A DNA stretch of 64,000 nt from Pseudomonas fluorescens Q2-87. GTDB lineage: Bacteria > Pseudomonadota > Gammaproteobacteria > Pseudomonadales > Pseudomonadaceae. This document shows positions 38,557-47,652 of the stretch, in pieces. Position 1 is the first letter of the stretch, and each line of letters opens with the position of its first letter. The stretch spans positions 558,001 to 622,000 of the forward strand of contig NZ_CM001558.1 in assembly GCF_000281895.1 (NCBI RefSeq), given 5' to 3'. The position numbers and the translations under genes were made by a program. A model generated the notes under the pieces. The model worked only from the letters and a program-made list of their open reading frames with translations. It made no database searches and had not been told where the DNA came from.

Positions 38557-39691
38557 TGCGAAAAGCCAGTTGTTCAATGGTTTGCGTGGCGTGCTCGGCA
38601 TCTTCGCGAGCCTGCAGAATGATCCCGTGATGCTCGGACTTGCTGCACACCGGGTCGGCGTTGCTGGCGTCGCCCGTCAGCATGAACGCCTGGCAGCGGC
38701 AGCCACCGAAGTCCTTCTCTTTTTCATCGCAGGAACGGCAGGGTTCGGGCATCCAATCATAGCCGCGAAAGCGGTTGAAGCCGAACGAGTCGTACCAGAT
38801 GTGCTGCATGCTGTGCTCGCGCACGTTGGGAAATTGCACGGGCATCTGTCGTGCGCCGTGGCAGGGCAGTGCAGTGCCGTCCGGCGTGACGGTCAGGAAG
38901 ATGCTGCCCCAACCATTCATGCAGCCCTTGGGGCGTTCTTCGTAGTAGTCCGGGGTGACGAAGATCAGCTTGCACGGATTGCCTTCGGCTTCCAGCTTGG
39001 CACGATATTCGTTGGTGATGCGCTCGGCGCGGACCAGTTGCTCACGGGTGGGTAACAGGCCGACGCGATTGAGCTGCGCCCAGCCGTAGAACTGGCAGGT
39101 GGCGAGCTCGACGAAGTCGGCTTCAAGGGCGATGCACAGCTCGATGATGCGGTCGATCTTGTCGATGTTGTGCCGATGGGTGACGAAGTTCAGCACCATC
39201 GGATAACCGTGGGCCTTGACCGCCCGGGCCATTTCCAGTTTTTGCGCGAAGGCCTTCTTTGACCCGGCGAGCAGGTTGTTGACTTGCTCGTCGCTGGCCT
39301 GGAAGCTGATCTGGATATGATCAAGGCCGGCTTTCTTGAAGTCGCTGATTTTCTGCTCGGTCAGGCCGATGCCGGAGGTGATCAGGTTGGTATAGAAACC
39401 CAGCCTGCGCGCTTCGCCAATCAGTTCGGCCAGGTCCTGGCGCACCAACGGCTCGCCACCGGAAAAGCCCAATTGCGCGGCGCCCATCTCCCGGGCCTCG
39501 CGAAACACCTTGAACCACTGCTCGGTGCTCAGCTCCTTGCCTTGCTCGGCAAAGTCCAGCGGGTTGGAGCAGTACGGGCATTGCAGCGGGCACCGGTAGG
39601 TCAGCTCCGCCAGCAACCACAGCGGCAGGCCGACTTCAGGCTTTGGCGGCAGGCCGGTGGTGTCAGGCAAGTTCGATCCAGTGCTCTGCAC
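38522..39691 (-). CDS. pqqE: PqqA peptide cyclase (radical SAM)
   Basis: Radical SAM enzyme that forms the Glu-Tyr carbon-carbon cross-link in PqqA, working with PqqD. 389 aa. The SAM cluster motif is in [17 protein letters not shown] (CxxxCxxC); a SPASM domain with further Cys ligands lies near the end ([19 protein letters not shown]). The start is a GTG at 39691 ([15 protein letters not shown]), overlapping the pqqD end by 29 bases; upstream codons in this frame run through pqqD and are unlikely to be used. Confidence 0.93.
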   Translation of the reverse strand: MQSTGSNLPDTTGLPPKPEVGLPLWLLAELTYRCPLQCPYCSNPLDFAEQGKELSTEQWFKVFREAREMGAAQLGFSGGEPLVRQDLAELIGEARRLGFYTNLITSGIGLTEQKISDFKKAGLDHIQISFQASDEQVNNLLAGSKKAFAQKLEMARAVKAHGYPMVLNFVTHRHNIDKIDRIIELCIALEADFVELATCQFYGWAQLNRVGLLPTREQLVRAERITNEYRAKLEAEGNPCKLIFVTPDYYEERPKGCMNGWGSIFLTVTPDGTALPCHGARQMPVQFPNVREHSMQHIWYDSFGFNRFRGYDWMPEPCRSCDEKEKDFGGCRCQAFMLTGDASNADPVCSKSEHHGIILQAREDAEHATQTIEQLAFRNERNSRLIAKG

Positions 39692-39938
39692 GGGCGACCT
39701 CCATGAATTGCTCGATGTCGTCACCGAGTTCCGGCACGTCGGGGAATTGCTTCGCCAACTCACCGATGATCGCTGCGACGTCCCGTTCACCATCGATCAG
39801 GCCACCGATCAGCGAAGCGCTGTCGTTGAGCTTGATCATGCCTTCAGGATAGAGCAGCACGTGGCCTTTCTGGGCGGGTTCGTACTGGAAACGATAGCCG
39901 GGGCGCCAGCGCGGGGTCTTGCCGCGGTCGAAACTCAT
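39663..39938 (-). CDS. pqqD: PqqA-binding chaperone PqqD
   Basis: 91-aa peptide chaperone that holds PqqA and presents it to PqqE. Start [20 protein letters not shown] overlaps the pqqC stop as ATGA, which decides it over a Met seven codons upstream. The RRE-type winged-helix core ([19 protein letters not shown]-like [15 protein letters not shown]) is typical. Confidence 0.93.
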   Translation of the reverse strand: MSFDRGKTPRWRPGYRFQYEPAQKGHVLLYPEGMIKLNDSASLIGGLIDGERDVAAIIGELAKQFPDVPELGDDIEQFMEVARAEHWIELA

Positions 39939-40687
39939 AGAGTGATCCCTTTGTGCCAAACCCGTTGCCCAGTCACGCTGTGATAGGGCGGGCGGTTCAA
40001 TTCGTAGGCCATGGTCATGGCATCGAGCATGCTCCAGAGAATATCCAGCTTGAACTGGAGAATCTCCAACATGCGCTCCTGGCCCGCGCGGGTGGTGTAG
40101 TGCTGCAAAGTGATCGCCAGGCCATGCTCCACATCACGCCGGGCCTGACCCAGGCGGGTGCGGAAATATTCATAACCGGCCGGGTCGATCCATGGGTAAT
40201 GCTGCGGCCAGCTGTCCAGGCGCGACTGGTGGATCTGCGGGGCAAAGAGCTCGGTCAGCGAACTGCTGGCGGCTTCTTGCCAACTGGCCCGGCGGGCAAA
40301 GTTGACGTAGGCATCCACCGCGAAACGCACGCCGGGCAACACCAATTCCTGGGAGCGCAACTGATCGGGGTCCAGCCCCACGGCTTGTCCCAGTCGCAGC
40401 CACGCTTCGATACCGCCGTCTTCGCCGGGCGCGCCGTCATGATCGAGCAAACGCTGGATCCACTCGCGGCGGATCTCCCGGTCCGGGCAGTTGGCGAGGA
40501 TCGCCGCATCCTTGAGCGGGATGTTCACTTGATAGTAAAAGCGGTTGGCGACCCAGCCCTGGATCTGCTCGCGGGTGGCGCGGCCTTCATACATCGCTAC
40601 GTGGTAAGGGTGATGGATGTGGTAATACGCACCCTTGGCACGCAGGGCCGCTTCGAACTCGGCGAGGGACAGGGGGATGTCAGTCAT
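39935..40687 (-). CDS. pqqC: Pyrroloquinoline-quinone synthase
   Basis: Cofactor-free oxidase of 250 aa that performs ring closure and oxidation in the last step of PQQ synthesis. Haem-oxygenase-like helical fold with conserved active-site residues in [15 protein letters not shown] (His), [10 protein letters not shown] (Arg, Tyr), [14 protein letters not shown] and [17 protein letters not shown]. It follows pqqB by 11 bases and overlaps pqqD by four. Confidence 0.95.
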   Translation of the reverse strand: MTDIPLSLAEFEAALRAKGAYYHIHHPYHVAMYEGRATREQIQGWVANRFYYQVNIPLKDAAILANCPDREIRREWIQRLLDHDGAPGEDGGIEAWLRLGQAVGLDPDQLRSQELVLPGVRFAVDAYVNFARRASWQEAASSSLTELFAPQIHQSRLDSWPQHYPWIDPAGYEYFRTRLGQARRDVEHGLAITLQHYTTRAGQERMLEILQFKLDILWSMLDAMTMAYELNRPPYHSVTGQRVWHKGITL

Positions 40688-40698
40688 TTCAGTTGCTC

Positions 40699-41610
40699 CT
40701 ACAGTTCAATACTCATGCCGTCGTAAGCCACTTCGACATTGCGCCGCACCAGCTCGGCCCGTTCGGCGGAGTCTTCATCGAGGATCGGGTTGGTGTTGTT
40801 GATGTGAATAAGGACCTTGCGCTGTTCGGGCAGTTGTCCCAGCACTTCCAGCATGCCGCCGGGGCCGTTCTGCGCGAGGTGGCCCATTTCCCGGCCAGTG
40901 CGAGTGCCGACGCCACGGCGCTGCATTTCATCGTCGTCCCACATAGTGCCGTCCACCAGCAGGCAATCGCTACCGGCCATGATCTCCAGCAACGGCCCGT
41001 CGACCTTGCCCAGGCCCGGGGCGTAGAACAGCTTGCCGCCGGTGCGCAGGTCTTCGACGATCAGCCCGATATTGTCGCCCGGGTGCGGGTCGAAGCGGTG
41101 CGGCGAATAGGGCGGCGCGGCACTGCGCAACGGCAGCGGGGTGAAGCGCAGGTTCGGGCAGGCAGCGATGGTAAAGCTGCGGTCGAGTTCGATGCGGTTC
41201 CAGCTCAGCCCACCGTTCCAATGGGTCAGCATGTTGAACAACGGGAAGCCGGTGCTCAGGTCTTCATGGACCATGTCGGTGCACCAGACTTGATGGGGGC
41301 AACCTTCGCGCAGGCTGAGCAGGCCGGTGGTGTGGTCGATCTGCGAGTCCATCAGGATGATGGCGCCGATGCCGGTGTCCCGCAGCGCCCGGCCAGGTTG
41401 CATCGGGGCGAAACCCTGGAGCTGGGCGCGAATGTCCGGCGAGGCATTGCACAGTACCCAGTTCACACCGTCATCGGAAATTGCGATGGACGATTGGGTG
41501 CGCGCCAAGGCCCGCAGGCTGCCGTCGCGAAAACCTGCGCAATTGGCGCAGTTGCAGTTCCATTGGGGGAAACCGCCACCGGCGGCGGAACCTAGAATCT
41601 GGACAAACAT
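40699..41610 (-). CDS. pqqB: PQQ biosynthesis protein PqqB
   Basis: 303-aa metallo-beta-lactamase-fold protein. The N-terminus ([19 protein letters not shown]) includes the CNCANC cysteines, with further metal-site segments [16 protein letters not shown] and [11 protein letters not shown]. PqqB is thought to hydroxylate the cross-linked Tyr-Glu intermediate. It lies downstream of pqqA across a terminator-like hairpin, so it should be expressed at a lower level than pqqA. Confidence 0.95.
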   Translation of the reverse strand: MFVQILGSAAGGGFPQWNCNCANCAGFRDGSLRALARTQSSIAISDDGVNWVLCNASPDIRAQLQGFAPMQPGRALRDTGIGAIILMDSQIDHTTGLLSLREGCPHQVWCTDMVHEDLSTGFPLFNMLTHWNGGLSWNRIELDRSFTIAACPNLRFTPLPLRSAAPPYSPHRFDPHPGDNIGLIVEDLRTGGKLFYAPGLGKVDGPLLEIMAGSDCLLVDGTMWDDDEMQRRGVGTRTGREMGHLAQNGPGGMLEVLGQLPEQRKVLIHINNTNPILDEDSAERAELVRRNVEVAYDGMSIEL

Positions 41611-41631
41611 GGCCGCTCCATCTGCAAACCG

Positions 41632-41662
41632 AAATAAAAACGCCCCGGCTGACCGAGGCGTT
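41632..41662 (-). terminator. Attenuating terminator between pqqA and pqqB
   Basis: On the minus strand AACGCCTCGG-TCAG-CCGGGGCGTT (one T-G wobble) is followed by TTTATTT. It lies between the pqqA stop and the pqqB start. Partial termination here would give more pqqA than pqqB-E mRNA, as has been described for pqq operons of other bacteria. Confidence 0.82.
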
Positions 41663-41690
41663 GTGCTGCGTGCTTAACCGCCTGCAGCAA

Positions 41691-41765
41691 TCAACGGCTG
41701 GCGAAGTACATGGTGACTTCGAAACCGATACGCAGGTCGATATATGCGGGTTTGGACCAAGACAT
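41691..41765 (-). CDS. pqqA: PQQ precursor peptide PqqA
   Basis: 24-aa precursor of pyrroloquinoline quinone. The sequence runs [20 protein letters not shown] followed by FASR, with the conserved Glu16 and Tyr20 in the EVTMY core that become the cofactor. A ribosome site (AAAGGAG) lies about six bases before the ATG. The precursor is ribosomally made and modified by PqqE/PqqD. Confidence 0.97.
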   Translation of the reverse strand: MSWSKPAYIDLRIGFEVTMYFASR

Positions 41766-41922
41766 GGGAATACTCCTTTGGTTGGGGTGGGGCGGTTGGA
41801 ATCTATACATATAGTCCACCTCCGTTCGGAGATGTTCAGATGCTTAGGCGGCTATGTTACTAAATCTGACAAATTCGTTCGCCGCGATTCTCCGAGAAAG
41901 CTCATTGCAGCGATTGCAATGA

Positions 41923-44346
41923 TCAATCCGCTGCATGCCAGGGAGCGCCCGGACAGGCTCCGTTGCTCAGGCAAATCCGCCCACCGTGTGCGTCGATCAA
42001 ACGCCGGGCGGCCGCCAGTAGCTGCTCGCGGTCCAGACGCATAATCGCTGCGGATAACTGCTCAAGGTAATCCGACGGCCGGTCCGCCAGCTTGCCCTGC
42101 CAGAGCAGTTCGGCCGCCTCGGCGCAGGGCAGGGCGGCGCTTTCGAATTGGGCGGCAAGGGCCCGCTGCCGATGAGCCAGGGTTGAATCATCGATTTGCT
42201 GGATCAGCGCCGGCAAACCGCTGAGGAACTCCTCTATATGGGCAATCAACTGCCCCGCCGAGACATCGGGCGATTGCACGCCAAACAGCACGCCGGTTTC
42301 CCCATCAACTTGCTTCAACCCGCTGAACACGGCGTAACCCAACTGCAACTCGACCCGCAGGCGCTGGTAGAGCGGGGTCTGGCACAGCTGCGCCAGCAGC
42401 CGCCATGCCGCCTCGTCGGGCAAGGCCTGGGTCGGCGTTGGGCAAAACAGCAGCACGGCCTGTTCGTCGCCCTGGGCCTGGAGCTGGTGCCAGACACGAT
42501 GCGTGGACGGCGTCCTCGGTTCGGCTTCCTGGCTGGCGATGCCGGGCACTTGGGCCAAAACTGGGCCCATGGCCGCCTGGGTGGCCGTCGACAAGCCGAT
42601 GGCCAGGCCATCCCACCGGGCACTTGCCCACGGGCTGTCCGTCAGTGGCAGTGCCGAAGCTTGCCGGTCGCGTTGGCAGTAGTCCGACAAGTGCTTCAAC
42701 AAATGTCTGATCGGCATCAGCGGCGTTTCGTTGCGGGGCGGGACAGCCGGCAGCGGCTGGCTCAGCATGGACAAGATGTGCTCCAGCACCAACGGTAACG
42801 GAGCTTGCAGCCCTACCAGCCTCAACAGGCATTGATCGCCGGCGCAATCGAAGGACACCTCCACGCCAGCCTGGCGAGCATCTTCACGCAAGTCCCGCAG
42901 GTGCCAATCGAGTCTGGCTTGAAGATCGAGCGAGGCCGCCAACCGCCAACGCAGGTACACCGCACCTTCGCGGCTGTCATCGGCAAATGCCTGGCTGAAT
43001 TGCATGGGCGAGCGCTCCCGCCGGCCCCGGGAGCGGTCCTGGGCGAAGGTGCGCAAACCGCGATGGGCGCTGGTCTGGCCACGTATCAGCCCGGCGCGGG
43101 CTGGTTCGCTGGCCGTTTGCAGGAACGGATTGGGCGTGGGCAGTTGCCATGGGCCCGTCACGTTATCCACAGGCTCAAGTTGCCTGAGGATTGTCCTGAG
43201 TCTGACAAGGTCGCTTTCCGACAGCGGACCGTCACGTTTCTCACAGTCCCAGCGCGCCAGTTGCAGGGCAGATGCTGTCTCCTGTCGACGCTTCAGGCGT
43301 GCGGTGAATTCCTGGCGCAACGGTGCCCAGTCGTCCTGGGCTGCGAAAAAACCCAGCCAATCGTGCAGCAATGCCTGGATTTCATCCGGGGCCCGAGCAT
43401 TGTCGCGCTTGAATTCGATGTGCAGCAGCGCCTGCCCGGCAAATTCATACAGCACGGTGGCCTGGAGGCTGTCAGCCAAACCGCGCTGACGTAAGGTGGC
43501 GAGCAAACCGCCTGGTTTGCTGGCGTTCAGCCACGTGCAGAGGAAATCCAGGGCTTGCGGTGAAGCTTCAGGCAGATTTTCGAGGGCATACAGCAGATCG
43601 AAATGTTCTTCGCCGACCTGTTGATAACTGGCCTGGGGCGCCGCCATCAGCTTCGGTGGCAAAGGCCTGGCAACCGCGTCGCCCGCCGGCACGCTGTCGC
43701 CGAACTGCCGGGCCAGTGCGCTCAACGCATCGATGCTCTGCGGGCCGGCCAGGCTCAATGTCATTTGGCCGCTCTGGTAGAACCTGCGGTAAAAGTCATG
43801 CAATGCCGCCTGGAATTCAGGCTGCGTGACTTCGAGACTGTCGCGATTGCCCGCATGAAAGCCCCGTAGCGGATGATTCGCCGCGAGGCCTTCGTGCAGC
43901 GCAACCTGGCGCTGGGCTGCCGCGTCCTGGGACCAGGCGACGTATTCGGCTTGCAGCACTTCTCGCTCGCGCAGTTGATCGGCTTCGTCCAGTCGCGGGT
44001 GAGCGAGCATGTCTGCCAGCCGCTCCAATCCGCCGGCGAAGGCGGCAGGTGGCAATTCGAAGAAATAATCGGTGGTGCGTTCACTGGTACGAGCGTTGAT
44101 CTGGCCGCCGTGCCGCTGCACGTAAGCCATCAGGTTGTCTGTTGTGGGAAACCGCTCGGTGCCAAGGAAGAAAAGATGTTCAAGCAGGTGCGCCAACCCA
44201 GGCCAGGCCAGGGGGGCATCATGGCTGCCGGCCGCTACGCGCAACACTGCGGCGCTGCGCTTGAGTCCGGGGACATGACGAACTGTCACCCCGATGCCAT
44301 TGGCCAGGGTTTGAGTATGAGGGCGTAGGGAATCAGGGACCGGCAT
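41923..44346 (-). CDS. pqqF: PqqF zinc protease (M16, pitrilysin-like)
   Basis: 807-aa protease of the insulinase family that cleaves cross-linked PqqA. The inverted zinc motif HxxEH is at residues 53-57 (LAHLLEHLFFLG) and the third ligand Glu lies about 75 residues later in the helix following ERLADMLAHPRL. Two halves of the M16 fold can be followed. It precedes pqqA by 157 bases, the usual pseudomonad order pqqF-pqqA-B-C-D-E. The gap probably holds the strong pqqA promoter. Confidence 0.93.
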   Translation of the reverse strand: MPVPDSLRPHTQTLANGIGVTVRHVPGLKRSAAVLRVAAGSHDAPLAWPGLAHLLEHLFFLGTERFPTTDNLMAYVQRHGGQINARTSERTTDYFFELPPAAFAGGLERLADMLAHPRLDEADQLREREVLQAEYVAWSQDAAAQRQVALHEGLAANHPLRGFHAGNRDSLEVTQPEFQAALHDFYRRFYQSGQMTLSLAGPQSIDALSALARQFGDSVPAGDAVARPLPPKLMAAPQASYQQVGEEHFDLLYALENLPEASPQALDFLCTWLNASKPGGLLATLRQRGLADSLQATVLYEFAGQALLHIEFKRDNARAPDEIQALLHDWLGFFAAQDDWAPLRQEFTARLKRRQETASALQLARWDCEKRDGPLSESDLVRLRTILRQLEPVDNVTGPWQLPTPNPFLQTASEPARAGLIRGQTSAHRGLRTFAQDRSRGRRERSPMQFSQAFADDSREGAVYLRWRLAASLDLQARLDWHLRDLREDARQAGVEVSFDCAGDQCLLRLVGLQAPLPLVLEHILSMLSQPLPAVPPRNETPLMPIRHLLKHLSDYCQRDRQASALPLTDSPWASARWDGLAIGLSTATQAAMGPVLAQVPGIASQEAEPRTPSTHRVWHQLQAQGDEQAVLLFCPTPTQALPDEAAWRLLAQLCQTPLYQRLRVELQLGYAVFSGLKQVDGETGVLFGVQSPDVSAGQLIAHIEEFLSGLPALIQQIDDSTLAHRQRALAAQFESAALPCAEAAELLWQGKLADRPSDYLEQLSAAIMRLDREQLLAAARRLIDAHGGRICLSNGACPGAPWHAAD

Positions 44347-44394
44347 GAGCGCTTCCAGAACAGGGATGCGCTCATGCTAGCGGATTAGCCCGGC

Positions 44395-45195
44395 TCAGTG
44401 CTTGAGCAAGTCGTTATAAAGGGCGGGGCGGCGGTCGTGCAGGTAGTTGTAGGCCGCACGGGAGGCGTCCATCAACTGTCGATCCAGGTCGCCGACGATC
44501 AGCGCCTCGTCGAGCCCCGCCAGGGCGGGGCGGCTGCCATCTGGAGCGGCGATGCTGCTTTGTCCGCAATACTGCAATTCACCTTCGTGACCGCAATAAT
44601 TGGCGTAGGCCACGAAGCATTGGTTCTCGATGGCCCGCGCACGCACGGTGACATCGGCAATGAATTCGTAGGGCTGCATGTTGGCGGTTGGCACCAGGAT
44701 CAGCTCGGCCCCGGCCAGGGCCAAGCGCCGGGCATTTTCCGGGAATTCCAGGTCGTAGCAGATCAGCAGGCCGAGTTTCCAGCCGTTGAGTTCCACGACA
44801 GGCAGCGTTGAATCACCGGCGCTGAACATCGAATGATCCAGATCGCCGAACAAATGGCTCTTGCGGTAATTGGCGAGGCGTTCGCCCTGGGCGTCGATGA
44901 GCTGGACCGAGTTGTAGATCTGCCCATCTTCACTGCGTTCGGGATAGCCATAGACGATCGCCAGTTGGCTTGCCTTGGCGATACGGCCGATCTGCTGCGC
45001 CCATTCGCCGTTATAGACCTCGGCCAAGACATTCACCGCGTCGACGCCGATGTTGTAGCCGGTCATGAACATCTCCGGCAGCACCAATACATCGGCGCCC
45101 CTGGCCTCCAGCGCGACTTGATGCAAGCGCTGCAGGTTGCCTGCCGGATCCAGTGGCAGCGGTGGGCATTGGTAAAGGGCTACACGCATCGACAA
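44395..45195 (-). CDS. davA: 5-aminopentanamidase (delta-aminovaleramidase)
   Basis: 266-aa nitrilase-superfamily amidase that hydrolyses 5-aminopentanamide to 5-aminovalerate in lysine catabolism. The Glu-Lys-Cys triad is visible at E41 (VLPEMFMTGY), K112 (YRKSHLFGD) and C146 (LLICYDLEFPE). It lies six bases after davB, whose product it consumes, and the pair sits next to the pqq operon exactly as in P. putida (PP_0382/PP_0383, from memory), which supports the name over a generic amidase. Confidence 0.92.
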   Translation of the reverse strand: MSMRVALYQCPPLPLDPAGNLQRLHQVALEARGADVLVLPEMFMTGYNIGVDAVNVLAEVYNGEWAQQIGRIAKASQLAIVYGYPERSEDGQIYNSVQLIDAQGERLANYRKSHLFGDLDHSMFSAGDSTLPVVELNGWKLGLLICYDLEFPENARRLALAGAELILVPTANMQPYEFIADVTVRARAIENQCFVAYANYCGHEGELQYCGQSSIAAPDGSRPALAGLDEALIVGDLDRQLMDASRAAYNYLHDRRPALYNDLLKH

Positions 45196-45201
45196 CTCCT
45201 T

Positions 45202-46884
45202 TTATTCGGGCAGGGCGATCGGACCGATCTCATGGAATACATCACCTGGACCCGGGTTCTCGGCGTGAGTTTCACCGCCGAAGTGCTTCATGATTCCCCA
45301 CACGGCATTGAGTGAGGTTTGTACCGCGCCTTCAACCCAGGCGGGTGTCCATGAGACGTCATCGCCGGCGATAAAGATCCCTCGGTGTTCGGCCGGCATC
45401 TCGTCCTGCATGAAATGGGCGTACATGCGCTGGTTGTAGCGATAGTGGCCGGGCAGGGCACCCTTGAATGCACCGAGGAAATGCGGGTCGGCCTCCCAGG
45501 ACACGGTGATCGGGTCGCCGATGATCCGGGCGGCGATGTCCACCTTCGGGTAGATTTTCTTCAAGGCGTCGAGGGCCAGCTTCACGCGTTTTTCCACCGG
45601 ATGCGGGAGCATTTTCAGCGCATCGCTCATCCAGGAATACGACAGGCAAATCACTCCTGGCTTATCGTCGCCGTTGTCGAACAGGTAGGTGCCCCGGGTC
45701 AGGCGGTCAGTGAGGGTCATGCTCATCAGGTCGCGACCGGTTTCGGGATCCTTGTCTTTCCAGAACGGCCGGTCGACCATCACGAATGTCTTGGACGCCT
45801 GCATGTAGCGGGTGCGGTCCAGGGCCATCCACATCTTTTGCGAGAACAGCGCTTCTTCACATTCGATCTGGGTGGTCAGCAGCCAGCTCTGGCAGGTCAC
45901 CAGCACGGCGGCATATTCGCGGGTGTTATCCCAGACATCGGTCACGCTGAAGTTGCCGTTGTCGGCACGGGCGATTCGCTTCACCCCGCTACGCGGCGCG
46001 CCCAGGTGCAACGAATTCAAACTGGTGCCTTCTGGCCAATGCACGCAACGCTCCGGCACATGTTTCCAGATCCCGTGAGGGACCTGCTCCACGCCGCCTA
46101 CCACCAGGTGCTGATGATCGTCGCAGTTGGTCATCACCACGCGGAAGATTTCCAGCATCGAGTTGGGGAAGTCCGAATCCCAGCCGCCGGTGCCGAAACC
46201 GACCTGGCCGAATATCTCGCGGTGTTGGAACGAAAGTTTTGCGAAGGCTTTCGAGGTGGCGACAAAATCATAGAAGGTGCGGTCGTCCCACAGCGGCACC
46301 AGGGTGTTCCATAGCGCCTTGAGGCGCGGCACATCACGGTCGCGGATCGCTTGCTGGATCTCGCCGAAGCGCGAGCCGGCCTCCAGCGCGTCGGCCCAGG
46401 CGTCGGCCACTTCTTGGAACAACGCCGGCAAGTCAGTCATGCTTTCTGCGTAATAGGTCTGGCCTTCCAGGTCGATGACGGTGCTGCCCGACGCCGAGGT
46501 GAGCGGGTTAGGGAACGGCTTGGTCTCCAGGCCCAGCTTGTCGACATAGTGATAGAACGCAGTGGACGACACCGGGAAACGCATGCCCCCCAGCTCGGCA
46601 ATCACGCCTTCGGCGCCATTGAAGGCCTGCGAGCGCAGGCGCCCGCCCATTTTCGAGGCCTCGTAGACCACAGGCTTGAGGCCCAGCTTCATCAGCTCGT
46701 AGGCCGCCACAAGACCGGCGATCCCAGCCCCGACAATTGCCACCTCCGTGCCATGGTTGTGCTCCGGGATCGAGCCCAGGCCGGCCGGGTGTTCGATCCA
46801 GTCGTCAAAGGCGAAAGGAAAGTCCGGTCCAAAAATGGTGATGGGCTTCTTACCGTCTGCGGGGTGGCGATTGTTCTTGTTCAT
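45202..46884 (-). CDS. davB: L-lysine 2-monooxygenase
   Basis: 560-aa flavin amine-oxidase-type enzyme that converts lysine to 5-aminopentanamide. The Rossmann FAD motif is VAIVGAGIAGLVAAYELMKLG (residues 49-69, GxGxxG), then GGRLRSQAF and ELGGMRFPVSSTAF; the C-terminal FAD motif is FIAGDDVSWTPAWVEGAVQT. Family members also include tryptophan 2-monooxygenase; the adjacent davA and the length favour the lysine enzyme. Upstream lies an Lrp/AsnC regulator on the same strand. Confidence 0.92.
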   Translation of the reverse strand: MNKNNRHPADGKKPITIFGPDFPFAFDDWIEHPAGLGSIPEHNHGTEVAIVGAGIAGLVAAYELMKLGLKPVVYEASKMGGRLRSQAFNGAEGVIAELGGMRFPVSSTAFYHYVDKLGLETKPFPNPLTSASGSTVIDLEGQTYYAESMTDLPALFQEVADAWADALEAGSRFGEIQQAIRDRDVPRLKALWNTLVPLWDDRTFYDFVATSKAFAKLSFQHREIFGQVGFGTGGWDSDFPNSMLEIFRVVMTNCDDHQHLVVGGVEQVPHGIWKHVPERCVHWPEGTSLNSLHLGAPRSGVKRIARADNGNFSVTDVWDNTREYAAVLVTCQSWLLTTQIECEEALFSQKMWMALDRTRYMQASKTFVMVDRPFWKDKDPETGRDLMSMTLTDRLTRGTYLFDNGDDKPGVICLSYSWMSDALKMLPHPVEKRVKLALDALKKIYPKVDIAARIIGDPITVSWEADPHFLGAFKGALPGHYRYNQRMYAHFMQDEMPAEHRGIFIAGDDVSWTPAWVEGAVQTSLNAVWGIMKHFGGETHAENPGPGDVFHEIGPIALPE

Positions 46885-47051
46885 GGCTGACCTTGTTAGG
46901 CGACTCGACGCGGTGTTCGCGTCTGAGTATAGGAAAAGATGCCAGCCATTCTAGGGAGCATAGAGCACGTTAATAAGACGCAATGTGTCGTCGTTTTGCT
47001 CTGTCGTCAGTCATTTCGCCGTAGAAATAAATCTAAATGACGAAACGTTCT

Positions 47052-47141
47052 TGTGGGAGCGAGCTTGCTCGCGAATACGACAGCACATTCAACATTTATG
47101 GCGATTGATGCACCGCTTTCGCGAGCAAGCCCGCTCCCACA
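47052..47141. repeat. REP doublet (GTGGGAGC family), 90 bp
   Basis: Inverted REP cores (TGTGGGAGCGAGCTTGCTCG and a near-complement) between davB and the Lrp gene. It is the last such element in the window; none occurs in the remaining 17 kb. Confidence 0.9.
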
Positions 47142-47155
47142 GATTCAGATAGGCC

Positions 47156-47638
47156 CTAGACCGGCTGCCCCCGATCGATCTTGCTGCTGAGAATGATCGA
47201 GGTGGTGGTCTTGTCCACGCCGTCCACGCTGCCAATCTGGTCCAGCAGTTGATCCAGCTGTTCGGGCGAGTCGGTGCGCAGCCAGGCGACGTAATCGAAT
47301 TCACCACTGACCGCACACAACTGCTGCACCTGGGCCATGGCGCTCAAGCGCCGCAGCACATCTTTTCCGGAGCGCGGCTGGACCTTGATACCGACGTAGG
47401 CCTGCAAACCGCCGTCAATCAACCGCTGCCCCAGGCGCACGCCGTATCCGGTAATCACTTTGGTTTTTTCCAGCCGCGCCAACCGCGAGGTCACGGTCGT
47501 GCGGGCAATGCCCAACTGCCGGGCAAGCATGGCGACGCTTTCCCGCGCATTGATTTGCAGGGCCGCGATCAGTTGGCGATCGATTTCATCAAGGACGCAA
47601 GGACGGGAATCAGGCAAGGTCGGCTCCGGCGCGGGCAT
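47156..47638 (-). CDS. Lrp/AsnC-family regulator, probably of lysine catabolism
   Basis: 160-aa feast/famine regulator. The N-terminal HTH (about residues 16-65; LDEIDRQLIAALQINARES, LARQLGIARTTVTSRLARLE) is followed by an amino-acid-binding RAM domain (about 75-150; GGLQAYVGIKVQPRSG, VDGVDKTTTSIILSSKID). It lies upstream of davB/davA in the same direction. Control of davBA by lysine is a reasonable inference from position. Confidence 0.88.
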   Translation of the reverse strand: MPAPEPTLPDSRPCVLDEIDRQLIAALQINARESVAMLARQLGIARTTVTSRLARLEKTKVITGYGVRLGQRLIDGGLQAYVGIKVQPRSGKDVLRRLSAMAQVQQLCAVSGEFDYVAWLRTDSPEQLDQLLDQIGSVDGVDKTTTSIILSSKIDRGQPV

Positions 47639-47652
47639 CAGTGGCAGGCATG

